A stretch of 22,547 bases of DNA, from positions 1 to 22,547 of the forward strand of contig CALFXA010000255.1 of NCBI GenBank assembly GCA_937928015.1, given 5' to 3'. The position numbers were made by a program, and so were the translations under genes. The notes below the pieces were generated by a model. That model worked only from the letters and a program-made list of their open reading frames with translations, searched no databases and was not told the origin of the DNA. The stretch is from an uncultured Anaerolineales bacterium (GTDB taxonomy: Bacteria > Chloroflexota > Anaerolineae > Anaerolineales > Villigracilaceae). Of this stretch, positions 1 through 7,136 are shown one piece after another; positions within the stretch are counted from its first letter, which is position 1; each line of letters begins with the position of its first letter.

Positions 1-1
1 T

Positions 2-520
2 CACCGGCTCATCGAGCAGCAGCAGATTGCACCCCTGCGCGGCCAGCAGCGCGAATACGATTACTGGATTCCCTCGCGCAAGGGTGAGAATCCCGAACGC
101 CGCTGGCTGGAGGCGGCCAAAGTCGATGCCGCCAAGGCCGCGCTGACCGTGGCTCAGGCTCAACTGGCCCAGGCCACGCTGGCCGCGCCCTTCGACGGCA
201 CTGTGGTATCCGTGGATATCCAGGTCGGCGAATATGCCCAACCTGGACAGGTAATCATCACGCTGGCTTCTTTGAATAACCTGCGTGTCGAGACCACCGA
301 CCTGAGCGAGCGCGACCTGCCCAAGGTACAGATCGGCCAGACGGCCAAGATCTTCGTCGAGGCCCTGAACCAGGAACTGACGGGCAAGGTCGTCGCCATC
401 GCGCCGCGCTCCAACACCGTCGGCGGGGATGTGGTCTACAAGGTCACCATCGAATTGGACGACCAGCCCGAAGGTCTGCGCTGGGGCATGAGCGCCGAAG
501 TCAACATCGCGGCTGAATAA
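2..520 (+). CDS. Membrane-fusion (HlyD/MacA-like) efflux adaptor, 3' part
   Basis: The reading frame is open from the window edge to a TAA stop, so this is the C-terminal about 172 residues of a longer protein. It begins in a charged, Ala/Gln-rich helical stretch typical of the coiled-coil hairpin. Next comes the second half of a lipoyl-like domain (LAAPFDGTVVSVDIQVGEY, then PGQVIITLASL), and then a beta-barrel domain ending RWGMSAEVNIAAE. This order is that of periplasmic adaptor subunits, which link an inner-membrane ABC or RND transporter to an outer partner or act outside the membrane in single-membrane cells. The family is clear, but the transported substrate is not. No transporter gene follows, so any partner would lie upstream, outside the window. 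A GTG at 149 lies in mid-domain and is not the start. A strong terminator follows directly. Confidence 0.85.
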   Translation, partial: HRLIEQQQIAPLRGQQREYDYWIPSRKGENPERRWLEAAKVDAAKAALTVAQAQLAQATLAAPFDGTVVSVDIQVGEYAQPGQVIITLASLNNLRVETTDLSERDLPKVQIGQTAKIFVEALNQELTGKVVAIAPRSNTVGGDVVYKVTIELDDQPEGLRWGMSAEVNIAAE

Positions 521-525
521 TCAGG

Positions 526-551
526 AAGACCCCGCGCAAGCGGGGTCTTTT
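526..551 (+). terminator. Rho-independent terminator after the adaptor gene
   Basis: A perfect 10-bp stem (526-535 with 540-549) carries a GCAA tetraloop and runs into a short T tract at 548-551. It starts six bases after the adaptor stop codon, so it ends that transcript. Confidence 0.85.
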
Positions 552-577
552 GATTCCTGTTCACATAGTGGTATAGT
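550..577 (+). promoter_or_regulatory. Candidate sigma-70-type promoter for the GH4 gene
   Basis: TTGATT (550-555) and TATAGT (572-577) are separated by 16 bp. The start codon lies 38 bases after the -10 box. The -35 box overlaps the T tract of the preceding terminator. This is seen by eye only; consensus match is fair on both boxes. Confidence 0.5.
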
Positions 578-614
578 CGAACATCGCATCCAACCTCTAT
601 TTTGGAAAAATCCC

Positions 615-2009
615 ATGACCCTTCCCACCACTATTACCGTCATCGGCGCGGGCAGCGCTTCCTTCGGCGAGAACACGCTCGCCGCCCTCATGCGTTCCAA
701 GCGATTGCGCGGCTCGACCCTGCGCCTCGTGGATCGTAACGCCCAAAGCCTGGACATTGTCCAGCGCCTGGCGAATCGCCTCAACAATGAGTGGGGCGCA
801 GGCATGACCATCAGCGCGCATGCCCATCATCAGGATGCGCTCGACGGCGCGCAGTTCGTCGTCAGCGCCATCGAGGTCGGTCCGCGCGAAGAGTTGTGGC
901 GCAGCGACTACGAGATTCCACTAAAGTATGGTGTCCATCAGCCCTATGCCGAGAACGGCGGGCCGGGCGGGTTTGCCCATGCGGCTCGTAACATCGGCCC
1001 TGTTTTGCAGATCGCGCATGACATAGAACAGGCCTGTCCCGATGCGTGGTTCATCAACTTCACCAACCCGATGGTGCGTATCTGTGATGCGGTCAATCGC
1101 CACAGCAAGATCAAGGCGGTGGGATTGTGTCATCAAATCTATATTGGCTACTGCTTTGCGGGACTGGTGCTGGGCAAGGATCTTGGCTTCGAAATTCCCG
1201 AAGGCATTCAGAATATGAACGCTGAAGTGATGCAGCATCCGCTGCGCGAGCAGGTGGTCAAGCAGGCTGTGCCGCGCCTCGACATCCGCGCTGCGGGAAC
1301 GAATCACTTCTCGTGGATTCTGTCCATTCATGATCGACAGACCGGCGAGGACCTGACTCCGCTCTTCAAAGAGCGCTACGCTTCCTTCGACCCGAATTTC
1401 GAGCCGCTGACCCGACGTGTGTACGAGGCTTTTGGCACCTTCCCTGTGCCCGGCGATAGCCATTTGTGCGAATACCTGCCGTGGTTGTCCGATCCTGTCA
1501 TCCAGCCGTGGGAGAAATTCAATATCAAGCTCTACGATTGGGATCTGATGGCCAGTTTGCGCGATTTCAGCCTCGACCGTCTGAATGACATGGCGAATGG
1601 GAGCATGACCGTCGAAGGTCTGCTCGAAGCGGACTCGGAAGGCGCGCTCGAAATGATCGAGAATATTGCAGGTGCGGGCGACCATTATCACCTGGCTGCC
1701 AACCTGCCCAACGTCGGTCAGATTGCCAACCTGCCGCTGGATGCCACCGTCGAGACTCCCGTCCATGTGGATGGGGCGGGCATCCACCCGGTGCACGTCG
1801 GCGCGTTGCCTGAAGGCGTTGCGGAACTGTGCCGCCGCGAGTTGCAAGTGGCGCAGTTATGCGTCGACTCGGCAGCCGAGGGAGATTATCAAAAGGCGCT
1901 TCAATGTCTGTTGCTCGATCCCGTTGTGCACGATATGGATAAAGCCAAACTGATCCTCGATGATTACATGTCGGCGTATCGGGAACATCTGCCCCAGTTC
2001 TGGAAGTGA
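615..2009 (+). CDS. Glycoside hydrolase family 4 (alpha-galactosidase/alpha-glucosidase type)
   Basis: The 464-residue protein has the usual GH4 length and layout. An N-terminal Rossmann NAD-binding motif, GAGSASFGE, sits at residues 11-19. NFTNP (148-152), CH (172-173) and GTNH (228-231) match the family's substrate- and metal-binding positions. GH4 enzymes use NAD+ and usually Mn2+ in an oxidation-elimination-addition-reduction cycle. The Cys-His pair is seen in alpha-galactosidase, alpha-glucosidase and alpha-galacturonidase members, whereas phospho-beta-glucosidases have Cys-Asn. Substrate therefore cannot be fixed from sequence, and no symbol is given. No signal peptide is seen, so it is cytoplasmic. 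The ATG follows a GGAAAA stretch at good spacing. It appears to be a single-gene unit between a promoter and a terminator. The galactokinase gene further along makes a galactoside substrate plausible. Confidence 0.88.
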   Translation: MTLPTTITVIGAGSASFGENTLAALMRSKRLRGSTLRLVDRNAQSLDIVQRLANRLNNEWGAGMTISAHAHHQDALDGAQFVVSAIEVGPREELWRSDYEIPLKYGVHQPYAENGGPGGFAHAARNIGPVLQIAHDIEQACPDAWFINFTNPMVRICDAVNRHSKIKAVGLCHQIYIGYCFAGLVLGKDLGFEIPEGIQNMNAEVMQHPLREQVVKQAVPRLDIRAAGTNHFSWILSIHDRQTGEDLTPLFKERYASFDPNFEPLTRRVYEAFGTFPVPGDSHLCEYLPWLSDPVIQPWEKFNIKLYDWDLMASLRDFSLDRLNDMANGSMTVEGLLEADSEGALEMIENIAGAGDHYHLAANLPNVGQIANLPLDATVETPVHVDGAGIHPVHVGALPEGVAELCRRELQVAQLCVDSAAEGDYQKALQCLLLDPVVHDMDKAKLILDDYMSAYREHLPQFWK

Positions 2010-2029
2010 CATATTGTTTGAATGGATTT

Positions 2030-2067
2030 ACAACAGCGCAACGAAACGTTGCGCTGTTGTGTTGTTT
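2030..2067 (+). terminator. Terminator after the GH4 gene
   Basis: A perfect 14-bp inverted repeat (2030-2043 with 2047-2060) with a 3-base AAA loop is followed by GTTGTTT. It begins 21 bases after the GH4 stop codon. Confidence 0.8.
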
Positions 2068-2377
2068 ACATAGATCAAGATGAATGCGCAGTTTAGTAAA
2101 CCAAACCTTAAAGAAAACATAAGGTCCATCATTCAATATCATGCATACGCATAACCTTAAAGTTTTTATTTCTTTCAAAAACATATGCCTATAAACCTTT
2201 ACATAAACAATAAGAGTTATATAATGCGAGTAATTGCATATCATGATTCATTTATTTGCAACAATAACTCATCATGAATTCATCATCATTGCATCAGCAC
2301 GAGTCGCAATATGCAACCGATGCGGGAATGTTAAAGAATTGCATACCTGATCGGATCCCATGCGAAAGAGAAACAAT
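2068..2377. other. AT-rich intergenic region with repeated short motifs
   Basis: This gap has no credible gene and is visibly richer in A+T than the genes around it. It holds AACCTTAAAG twice (2104-2113, 2153-2162), ATTGCAT three times (2233-2239, 2288-2294, 2338-2344), TCATGA twice (2241-2246, 2272-2277), the palindromes GTTTAGTAAAC (2091-2101) and ATGAATTCAT (2274-2283), and a good promoter (2198-2225). The motifs could be binding sites or chance products of AT-rich sequence. Confidence 0.5.
2198..2225 (+). promoter_or_regulatory. Candidate promoter for the ATP-grasp gene
   Basis: TTTACA (2198-2203) and a consensus TATAAT (2220-2225) are separated by 16 bp. It would give a leader of roughly 145 bases before the start codon at 2378, long enough for regulation in the untranslated region. 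Confidence 0.6.
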
Positions 2378-3379
2378 ATGTATATCTGTGTGTTGACCAG
2401 CATCCCCGACGAGAACGATCCTCCTTACGATCCTTCTCCCCACATGAACGGTTATAAGTGGAAACATTATCTCGTTCATCCCAAGAATGTGGACCGTCAG
2501 CTTCGCGCGCTGATGGACGAGGGTGTCGAGGTGTTCATCAACCTGTGCGACGGCACGCCTGATGATGCCTTGTCTGGCATCGGTCTCGTCAAGACCATGG
2601 AGAAGCTGGGCGCGGCCTTCACCGGCGCGGACTCGGCCTTCTTCGACCCGACCCGTCAGCAGATGAAGTCTGCGGCGCGCAAGGCGGGAGTCCCCGCTCC
2701 CAGTGCGGTCTTCATCGACAGCATCGAAGATGTGGACAAGGCTGTGCGTCGTTTGAAATTCCCCATGCTCACCAAGCCGCCGCATGGTTATGCCAGCATC
2801 GGCATCACCCGCGCCTCGCGTGTGACCAATGCGGAAGAACTCCGCGCGCAAGTCGAAATCTCGCTCAAGGAGTTCGGTCGTGTGCTGGTCGAGGAGTTTA
2901 TCGAGGGCCGTGAGTTCACCTGCCTGATCGCGGAGAATCCCGATGATCCGCAGAATCCCATCACCTTCACGCCGGTCGAGTTTATCTTCCCTGAAGGCGA
3001 GTCGTTCAAGCATTACGATATGAAATGGGTCGATTACGAGAAGATGTCGGTGGCGGCTGTCAGCGACCCGCACATTGAGCAGGTGCTGCGCGACCAGACC
3101 ACACGCGTGTTCAAAACCCTCGAAGGCAATGGCTATGCCCGCTGCGATTATCGCATGGGCCCGGACGGGACGATCTACATGCTTGAGATCAACCCGAACT
3201 GCGGCATCTTCTATTCACCCTCCGAGCCCGGGTCCGCAGACTTCTCGCTGCTCAACGACCCGGTCTTCAATCACCCGAAATTCCTCAAGTTGATCATCCG
3301 CGCGGCCAAGAAGCGCCAGCAGCAAAGCCTGCGCAAGATGCGCCAGAAGGTCGACGAGAAGGAAATGGTGTACGCGTAA
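2378..3379 (+). CDS. ATP-grasp domain protein, Ddl-like, substrate unknown
   Basis: The protein has 333 residues from the chosen ATG at 2378, which follows GAAAGAG at good spacing. An in-frame ATG at 2360 would add six residues but has a weaker site. The fold is ATP-grasp: a preATP-grasp N-terminal region with INLCDG (55-60), MLTKPPHGYASIG (130-142) resembling the ATP-binding loop, VEEFIEG (171-177), and a metal-binding end, ARCDYR (254-259) and MLEINPNCG (268-276), with Asp257, Glu270 and Asn272 as likely ligands. This resembles D-Ala-D-Ala ligase, but the C-terminal signature is NPNCG rather than NTIPG and the true ddl lies later in the window. It should therefore ligate a carboxylate to some amine or similar group, with unknown substrates. 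The C-terminus is basic (about 311-330). The gene stands alone after a regulated-looking leader. Confidence 0.75.
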   Translation: MYICVLTSIPDENDPPYDPSPHMNGYKWKHYLVHPKNVDRQLRALMDEGVEVFINLCDGTPDDALSGIGLVKTMEKLGAAFTGADSAFFDPTRQQMKSAARKAGVPAPSAVFIDSIEDVDKAVRRLKFPMLTKPPHGYASIGITRASRVTNAEELRAQVEISLKEFGRVLVEEFIEGREFTCLIAENPDDPQNPITFTPVEFIFPEGESFKHYDMKWVDYEKMSVAAVSDPHIEQVLRDQTTRVFKTLEGNGYARCDYRMGPDGTIYMLEINPNCGIFYSPSEPGSADFSLLNDPVFNHPKFLKLIIRAAKKRQQQSLRKMRQKVDEKEMVYA

Positions 3380-3395
3380 TTTGTAAGCTGAAATG

Positions 3396-3427
3396 AAATG
3401 CGGCGGATGAAAATCCACCGCATTTTT
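3396..3427 (+). terminator. Shared terminator between the ATP-grasp gene and galK
   Basis: A 13-bp inverted repeat with one internal mismatch (3396-3408 with 3413-3425) and a GAAA loop runs into a T tract on the + strand. The convergent galK stop codon (TAA on the minus strand) begins two bases beyond. The stem is flanked by A/T on both sides, so it may also stop galK transcripts, though the minus-strand T tract is weaker. Confidence 0.7.
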
Positions 3428-3429
3428 GT

Positions 3430-4566
3430 TTACTCGACGCTTGCCCCCGCACTCGGCTGACAGACGTAGATCGCCGCCTCCAGCCCGGACCTTTGCCTGT
3501 ATTCCGCGCTCACGGCCTGGGTGAACGCCTCGACCGCATCCGCCCGCACCAGTGCGACGGCGCATCCGCCGAAGCCTGCACCCGTCATGCGCGCGCCATA
3601 ACACACGGACTGGGCCTGAGCGGATTCCACGATCTGGTCGAGGGCCGTGCTCGACACCTCCAAGTCATCGCGCAGACTGACGTGGCTGGCGTTGAACAGT
3701 TGTCCGAGTGCGGCGATGTCGCCGGCGTGCATGGCATCCATCGCATCCAGCACGCGCTGATTCTCGGTGACGATATGTCGGGCGCGCTTGCGGACAGCCT
3801 CATCCTGGATTTCGTGCTGGCGTGTTTCGAACTCCGCCACGCTCACATCGCGCAGAGCCTTCACGTTAAAGAAGCGTGCGCCTGCCTCACATTGTGCGCG
3901 ACGTTCATTGTAGGCCGAGCCGACCAGCCCGCGCCGCGTGGACGTATCCAGCACGGCCACGGCCACACCCTGGGGCAGAGGCGCATGTTGGATGTCGAGT
4001 GTACGGCAATCCATGAAGAGCGCATGACCCGCCTGTGAAGCGGCGCTGGCCATCTGGTCCATGATGCCGCAGTTGACGCCCACCCATTGATTCTCAGCTT
4101 TTTGCGAGAGACGCGCCATGAGCTTTGCATCCCAGGCAAAATCTGAAACGCAGGCGAAGGCACGGGCGGTAGCCAGTTCCACGGCAGCGGAAGAGGACAG
4201 GCCCGCCCCGCGCAGGACATCCCCCGTGATGATGCCATCCCAGCCGCGCAGGGAGTAGCCTGCTCCTTGCAGGGCCCAGGCCACGCCTTTGAGATATTCG
4301 GCCCAGCCTTCGCCCTTTTCGAGGCGGTCCAGTTTGAAAACGGAATCCTGCCCGAGGTCCAGGGAATGGATGTGGACCTGGCGATCCTCTCGCGGGCGCA
4401 GCGCGATCCAGATGGCCTGGTCGATGGCCATCGGCAGGACGTAGCCGTCGTTGTAGTCGGTGTGCTCGCCGATTAAATTCACCCGTCCCGGCGCGCGGAC
4501 GACCCACTGGGGTTTGGCATTAAAATGAGACTCGAAAGAGCGTTGGAGCGTATATGAATTCAGCAT
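3430..4566 (-). CDS. galK: Galactokinase
   Basis: GalK phosphorylates galactose at C1 with ATP, the first committed step of the Leloir pathway, in the cytoplasm. The 378-residue length is standard. The galactokinase signature GRVNLIGEHTDY lies at 27-38, the GHMP phosphate-binding loop GLSSSAA at 122-128, the catalytic Asp170 in NCGIMDQMAS, and the C-terminal GHMP motif MTGAGFGGC at 347-355. The start at 4566 gives the usual N-terminal spacing, although its ribosome-binding site is weak. No galT or galE is seen nearby. It converges with the ATP-grasp gene and diverges from the next gene across only 28 bases. A mevalonate or homoserine kinase reading is unlikely given the full galactokinase signature. 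Confidence 0.95.
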   Translation of the reverse strand: MLNSYTLQRSFESHFNAKPQWVVRAPGRVNLIGEHTDYNDGYVLPMAIDQAIWIALRPREDRQVHIHSLDLGQDSVFKLDRLEKGEGWAEYLKGVAWALQGAGYSLRGWDGIITGDVLRGAGLSSSAAVELATARAFACVSDFAWDAKLMARLSQKAENQWVGVNCGIMDQMASAASQAGHALFMDCRTLDIQHAPLPQGVAVAVLDTSTRRGLVGSAYNERRAQCEAGARFFNVKALRDVSVAEFETRQHEIQDEAVRKRARHIVTENQRVLDAMDAMHAGDIAALGQLFNASHVSLRDDLEVSSTALDQIVESAQAQSVCYGARMTGAGFGGCAVALVRADAVEAFTQAVSAEYRQRSGLEAAIYVCQPSAGASVE

Positions 4567-4594
4567 GATCCGATTTTATTCCATTTGAGGCCGA

Positions 4595-6157
4595 GTGGAC
4601 GACCAGGAATTGATTCGAACCTACGAACCGGTGTTGCGCTTCGCAAAAAGCGAGCGCTTCTTTCCGATGGCGGTAGAGCCATACCTTGAGTCCTGCCAGT
4701 TATTTCCGAGCGGACCCGAGGCTGTGGTGGAGATTGTCACTCATATCGACGAGACATTGCACAGGCGTATTGGCAAGTTAAACAGCGGACAATACTACTT
4801 ACGCTTCATCAACGACCCGTTGAGCGACTCGGACGCATGGCTCTGGTGGGGCGGGGGTTCCTTCCTGGGATTGCTGGTTTCCTGGTTCATCGCGGGCTTT
4901 ACGGGGTTGGGTATCGCCGTGACAGCCTCCGCGCTGGCGGCGTTGGTGTTGTTCATGCTGGTCTCACCGATTCGCTTGCGAATCATTCCCGCCATTTTCG
5001 CCGCAGTATTCTTCATCTCGCTAGAGATGTGGCCGATCCAATTCTTCCTGCGGCCCCGCATCAATATCGCCGTCGAATACCTGGTTATGCTCCCGCTATA
5101 CCTGTGGGTGTTGTTCTATCTTTCCGTGCGGACCATGAAATTCATCCTCGACCATATCGTCCCGGAAGGTCCCGGCTTGGTAATGGACATGCTCTCGCAG
5201 GCCACGGAGAAGATCGCTGATGAGGCGTACGAGCATTATGCACGTATCGCCGAGCGTGAAATCCAACCTGTGTATTACGCGCGGGTGATGCGCGAAACCG
5301 ACTCGGATGGGGCGGAATGGACGATCATTCAATATCATTTCTTCTATGCCTTCAACGATTGGCGGCTGGCCGCCAATGGGATGAATCATCATGAGGGCGA
5401 TTGGGAACTAGTGGCGGTTTATCTCAAAGAGGATCAGCCGTATGCCGTGCTGTTCTCGCAGCATGGCGCGGGCGCGATGGAATATTGGGACAACGCGCGA
5501 AAAGCCGTGGATCAGCGGGGCAATCTGACGACCCACCCGGTTGTGTACGTGGCCTTGGGGTCGCATGCCAATTACAGCCGTCCAGAGGTGATCCGCTCGC
5601 CGAGCTTGTATCGGACGGGGTTCACCCAGCGGATTTTGTTCTGGCTGGATGGCCTTATCCATTTCACGTTCCTGCTCTTCAATCCGAACGAAAAAGCCCG
5701 CCAGATTGCGCTCAAGGAATTTCAGACACACCCGACCAGTTTCCTCTCCGAGGATAAGCTGTCCTCCCTGCGCGACGAAGCCGACCATTACATCATCAGC
5801 CTGCCGTTGGAGATTGCCTCGGGCGACGGCGTTCGCATTGGTCCCGAGGGGGATCATCTGCGTGAGGGCGTGGTGAAGTCGAGCAGTTATCTCAAACGCG
5901 CCATGTCTGATCGCCCGGTCACACGCCCGGCGGTTTTCGCATGGAGATGTGAGGTCTTGAATCCCGAACCAGATTGGCTACAATATAAGGGTCTGTGGGG
6001 CGTCAAAAGTTTGTTGAGGAACGAATCGGGACCGCCCGGCCCCAAATGGGACCGCCCCATCGGGCAGGCGGCTCCACAGGTGCGTATGCGTTGGGGCCGT
6101 CCACTGGAGTGGCTGGCCCTGCTTGAATCAGGCGAGAAGCATTCGAATCATCTTTAG
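4595..6157 (+). CDS. Membrane protein with a split Vps62-like domain
   Basis: The protein has 520 residues from a GTG with GAGG four bases upstream. Residues 10-35 (YEPVLRFAKSERFFPMAVEP and on) resemble the start of Vps62/DUF946-type domains. About residues 83-178 hold four hydrophobic segments, likely membrane helices. The remainder continues the domain: QYHFFYAFNDW (246-256), HHEGDWE (265-271), LFSQHG (286-291), and HPVVYVALGSHANY (314-327). The HEGDWE and GSHANY motifs are the hallmarks I recognise; the biochemical role of this family is not established. The C-terminal region (about 400-520) is soluble and Pro/Arg-rich. It is probably co-transcribed with the following membrane protein gene, 18 bases downstream. 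The family call is from memory of motifs; the function is unknown. Confidence 0.7.
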   Translation: MDDQELIRTYEPVLRFAKSERFFPMAVEPYLESCQLFPSGPEAVVEIVTHIDETLHRRIGKLNSGQYYLRFINDPLSDSDAWLWWGGGSFLGLLVSWFIAGFTGLGIAVTASALAALVLFMLVSPIRLRIIPAIFAAVFFISLEMWPIQFFLRPRINIAVEYLVMLPLYLWVLFYLSVRTMKFILDHIVPEGPGLVMDMLSQATEKIADEAYEHYARIAEREIQPVYYARVMRETDSDGAEWTIIQYHFFYAFNDWRLAANGMNHHEGDWELVAVYLKEDQPYAVLFSQHGAGAMEYWDNARKAVDQRGNLTTHPVVYVALGSHANYSRPEVIRSPSLYRTGFTQRILFWLDGLIHFTFLLFNPNEKARQIALKEFQTHPTSFLSEDKLSSLRDEADHYIISLPLEIASGDGVRIGPEGDHLREGVVKSSSYLKRAMSDRPVTRPAVFAWRCEVLNPEPDWLQYKGLWGVKSLLRNESGPPGPKWDRPIGQAAPQVRMRWGRPLEWLALLESGEKHSNHL

Positions 6158-6164
6158 AATTGCC

Positions 6165-6171
6165 AAGGAGG
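6165..6171 (+). promoter_or_regulatory. Near-perfect Shine-Dalgarno site
   Basis: AAGGAGG lies four bases before the ATG at 6176. It is the strongest ribosome-binding site in the left half of the window and fixes the start of the following gene. Confidence 0.85.
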
Positions 6172-6175
6172 CAGC

Positions 6176-7081
6176 ATGTCTTTTCCGCAACTGTTGGAAG
6201 TGGCCATCGGCCTGGTCGTGGTGTATTACATCCTCGGCGCTATCGTTTCGTTCGTCACCCAGTTGATCAACGAGGCCGCCGAGACACGCGGCAAGGCGCT
6301 GGAGCGTTATCTCAGGCAGGCGCTTGGTGACAAGTATCTGGAGTTGAAGGACCTCCCACAGGTCAAGGCATTGCGTCCCATCCGCTATAAGAATTTTCTG
6401 AGCACTTTTAGCTCGGTAACGGAGCCGAAGATGCTGGAGAAGATCCCCGCGCCGGTGCTGGTGGACGCCTTCTTCGATCTGACCGGGCTGAGCGGCAAGG
6501 AGGGACTCAATGCCGATGAGTTGACCGCGGCTATCAGTCAATTGCCTGAATCGGAAGGCAAACAGGCGGTGCTGAAGTGGATCAAACAGGGCGTGACGGA
6601 CGTCAACGATCTGCGTAGCCGAACCACGGCCTACCTCTCGGGCATCCTTGACCAGGCGTCGGCCACTTTCAAGGCCAATGCCCGCACCTTCGTAATCATC
6701 CTATCGATTTCGATCACGCTCCTGTTCGGTACCGACAGCATCCAGTTGGCCCGTGACTTGTGGGGCAACGCCGAACTGCGTGCGGTCGCCGCCGCGCAGG
6801 CTAACGCGGTGGTCCAGCAGCAGGGCGCGGAGGCGGACCTTCAACAATTGGTGGATGACCTGAAGGCCTACTCGATCCAGATTGGATGGTGGCAGACGCA
6901 GAGCGTTCCGCAAAATGGGAATATCGGCACGTGGATCGGATTCATCCTGCTCAAGGCGGCGGGTCTCAGTGTGACGGCGCTGGCCGTCTCGCAGGGATCG
7001 TCCTTCTGGTATGACCTGTTGAAACGGCTGACCGGGAACGGCGGCGGCAAGGACGCCGGCAGCGGCGATGCCAGCGGATAG
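6176..7081 (+). CDS. Membrane protein of unknown function
   Basis: I do not recognise a named function. The 301-residue protein begins with a membrane helix (about 7-29, LLEVAIGLVVVYYILGAIVS), followed by a soluble region of about 140 residues. A second helix lies at about 171-187, then an Ala/Gln-rich possible coiled coil (about 204-229), and a third helix at about 251-272 followed by SQGSSFWYDLLKRL. The tail is Gly/Asp-rich. Widespread bacterial hypothetical proteins share the LEVAIGL start and the FWYDLL end, from memory. It follows the Vps62-like gene by 18 bases and is closed by a strong terminator, so the two are probably a two-gene unit acting at the cytoplasmic membrane. Confidence 0.75.
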   Translation: MSFPQLLEVAIGLVVVYYILGAIVSFVTQLINEAAETRGKALERYLRQALGDKYLELKDLPQVKALRPIRYKNFLSTFSSVTEPKMLEKIPAPVLVDAFFDLTGLSGKEGLNADELTAAISQLPESEGKQAVLKWIKQGVTDVNDLRSRTTAYLSGILDQASATFKANARTFVIILSISITLLFGTDSIQLARDLWGNAELRAVAAAQANAVVQQQGAEADLQQLVDDLKAYSIQIGWWQTQSVPQNGNIGTWIGFILLKAAGLSVTALAVSQGSSFWYDLLKRLTGNGGGKDAGSGDASG

Positions 7082-7096
7082 CAAAGACTAAGATCG

Positions 7097-7136
7097 AACG
7101 GCCGACTCACTCGAGTCGGCCGTTTTGTTTTTTGTT
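7097..7136 (+). terminator. Strong terminator between convergent genes
   Basis: A perfect 12-bp stem (7097-7108 with 7113-7124) with an ACTC loop is followed by a T-rich tract to 7136. It lies between the stop codons of the convergent genes and its tail touches the methyltransferase stop at 7135-7137. Confidence 0.85.

Noticed and set aside
921..1847. Long minus-strand ORF opposite the GH4 gene
   Set aside because: It is fully antisense to a well-conserved gene and has no recognisable domain; such shadows are common in GC-rich DNA.
2010..2359. Possible mobile-element remnant in the AT-rich gap
   Set aside because: No transposase fragment, terminal inverted repeats or target duplication could be seen.
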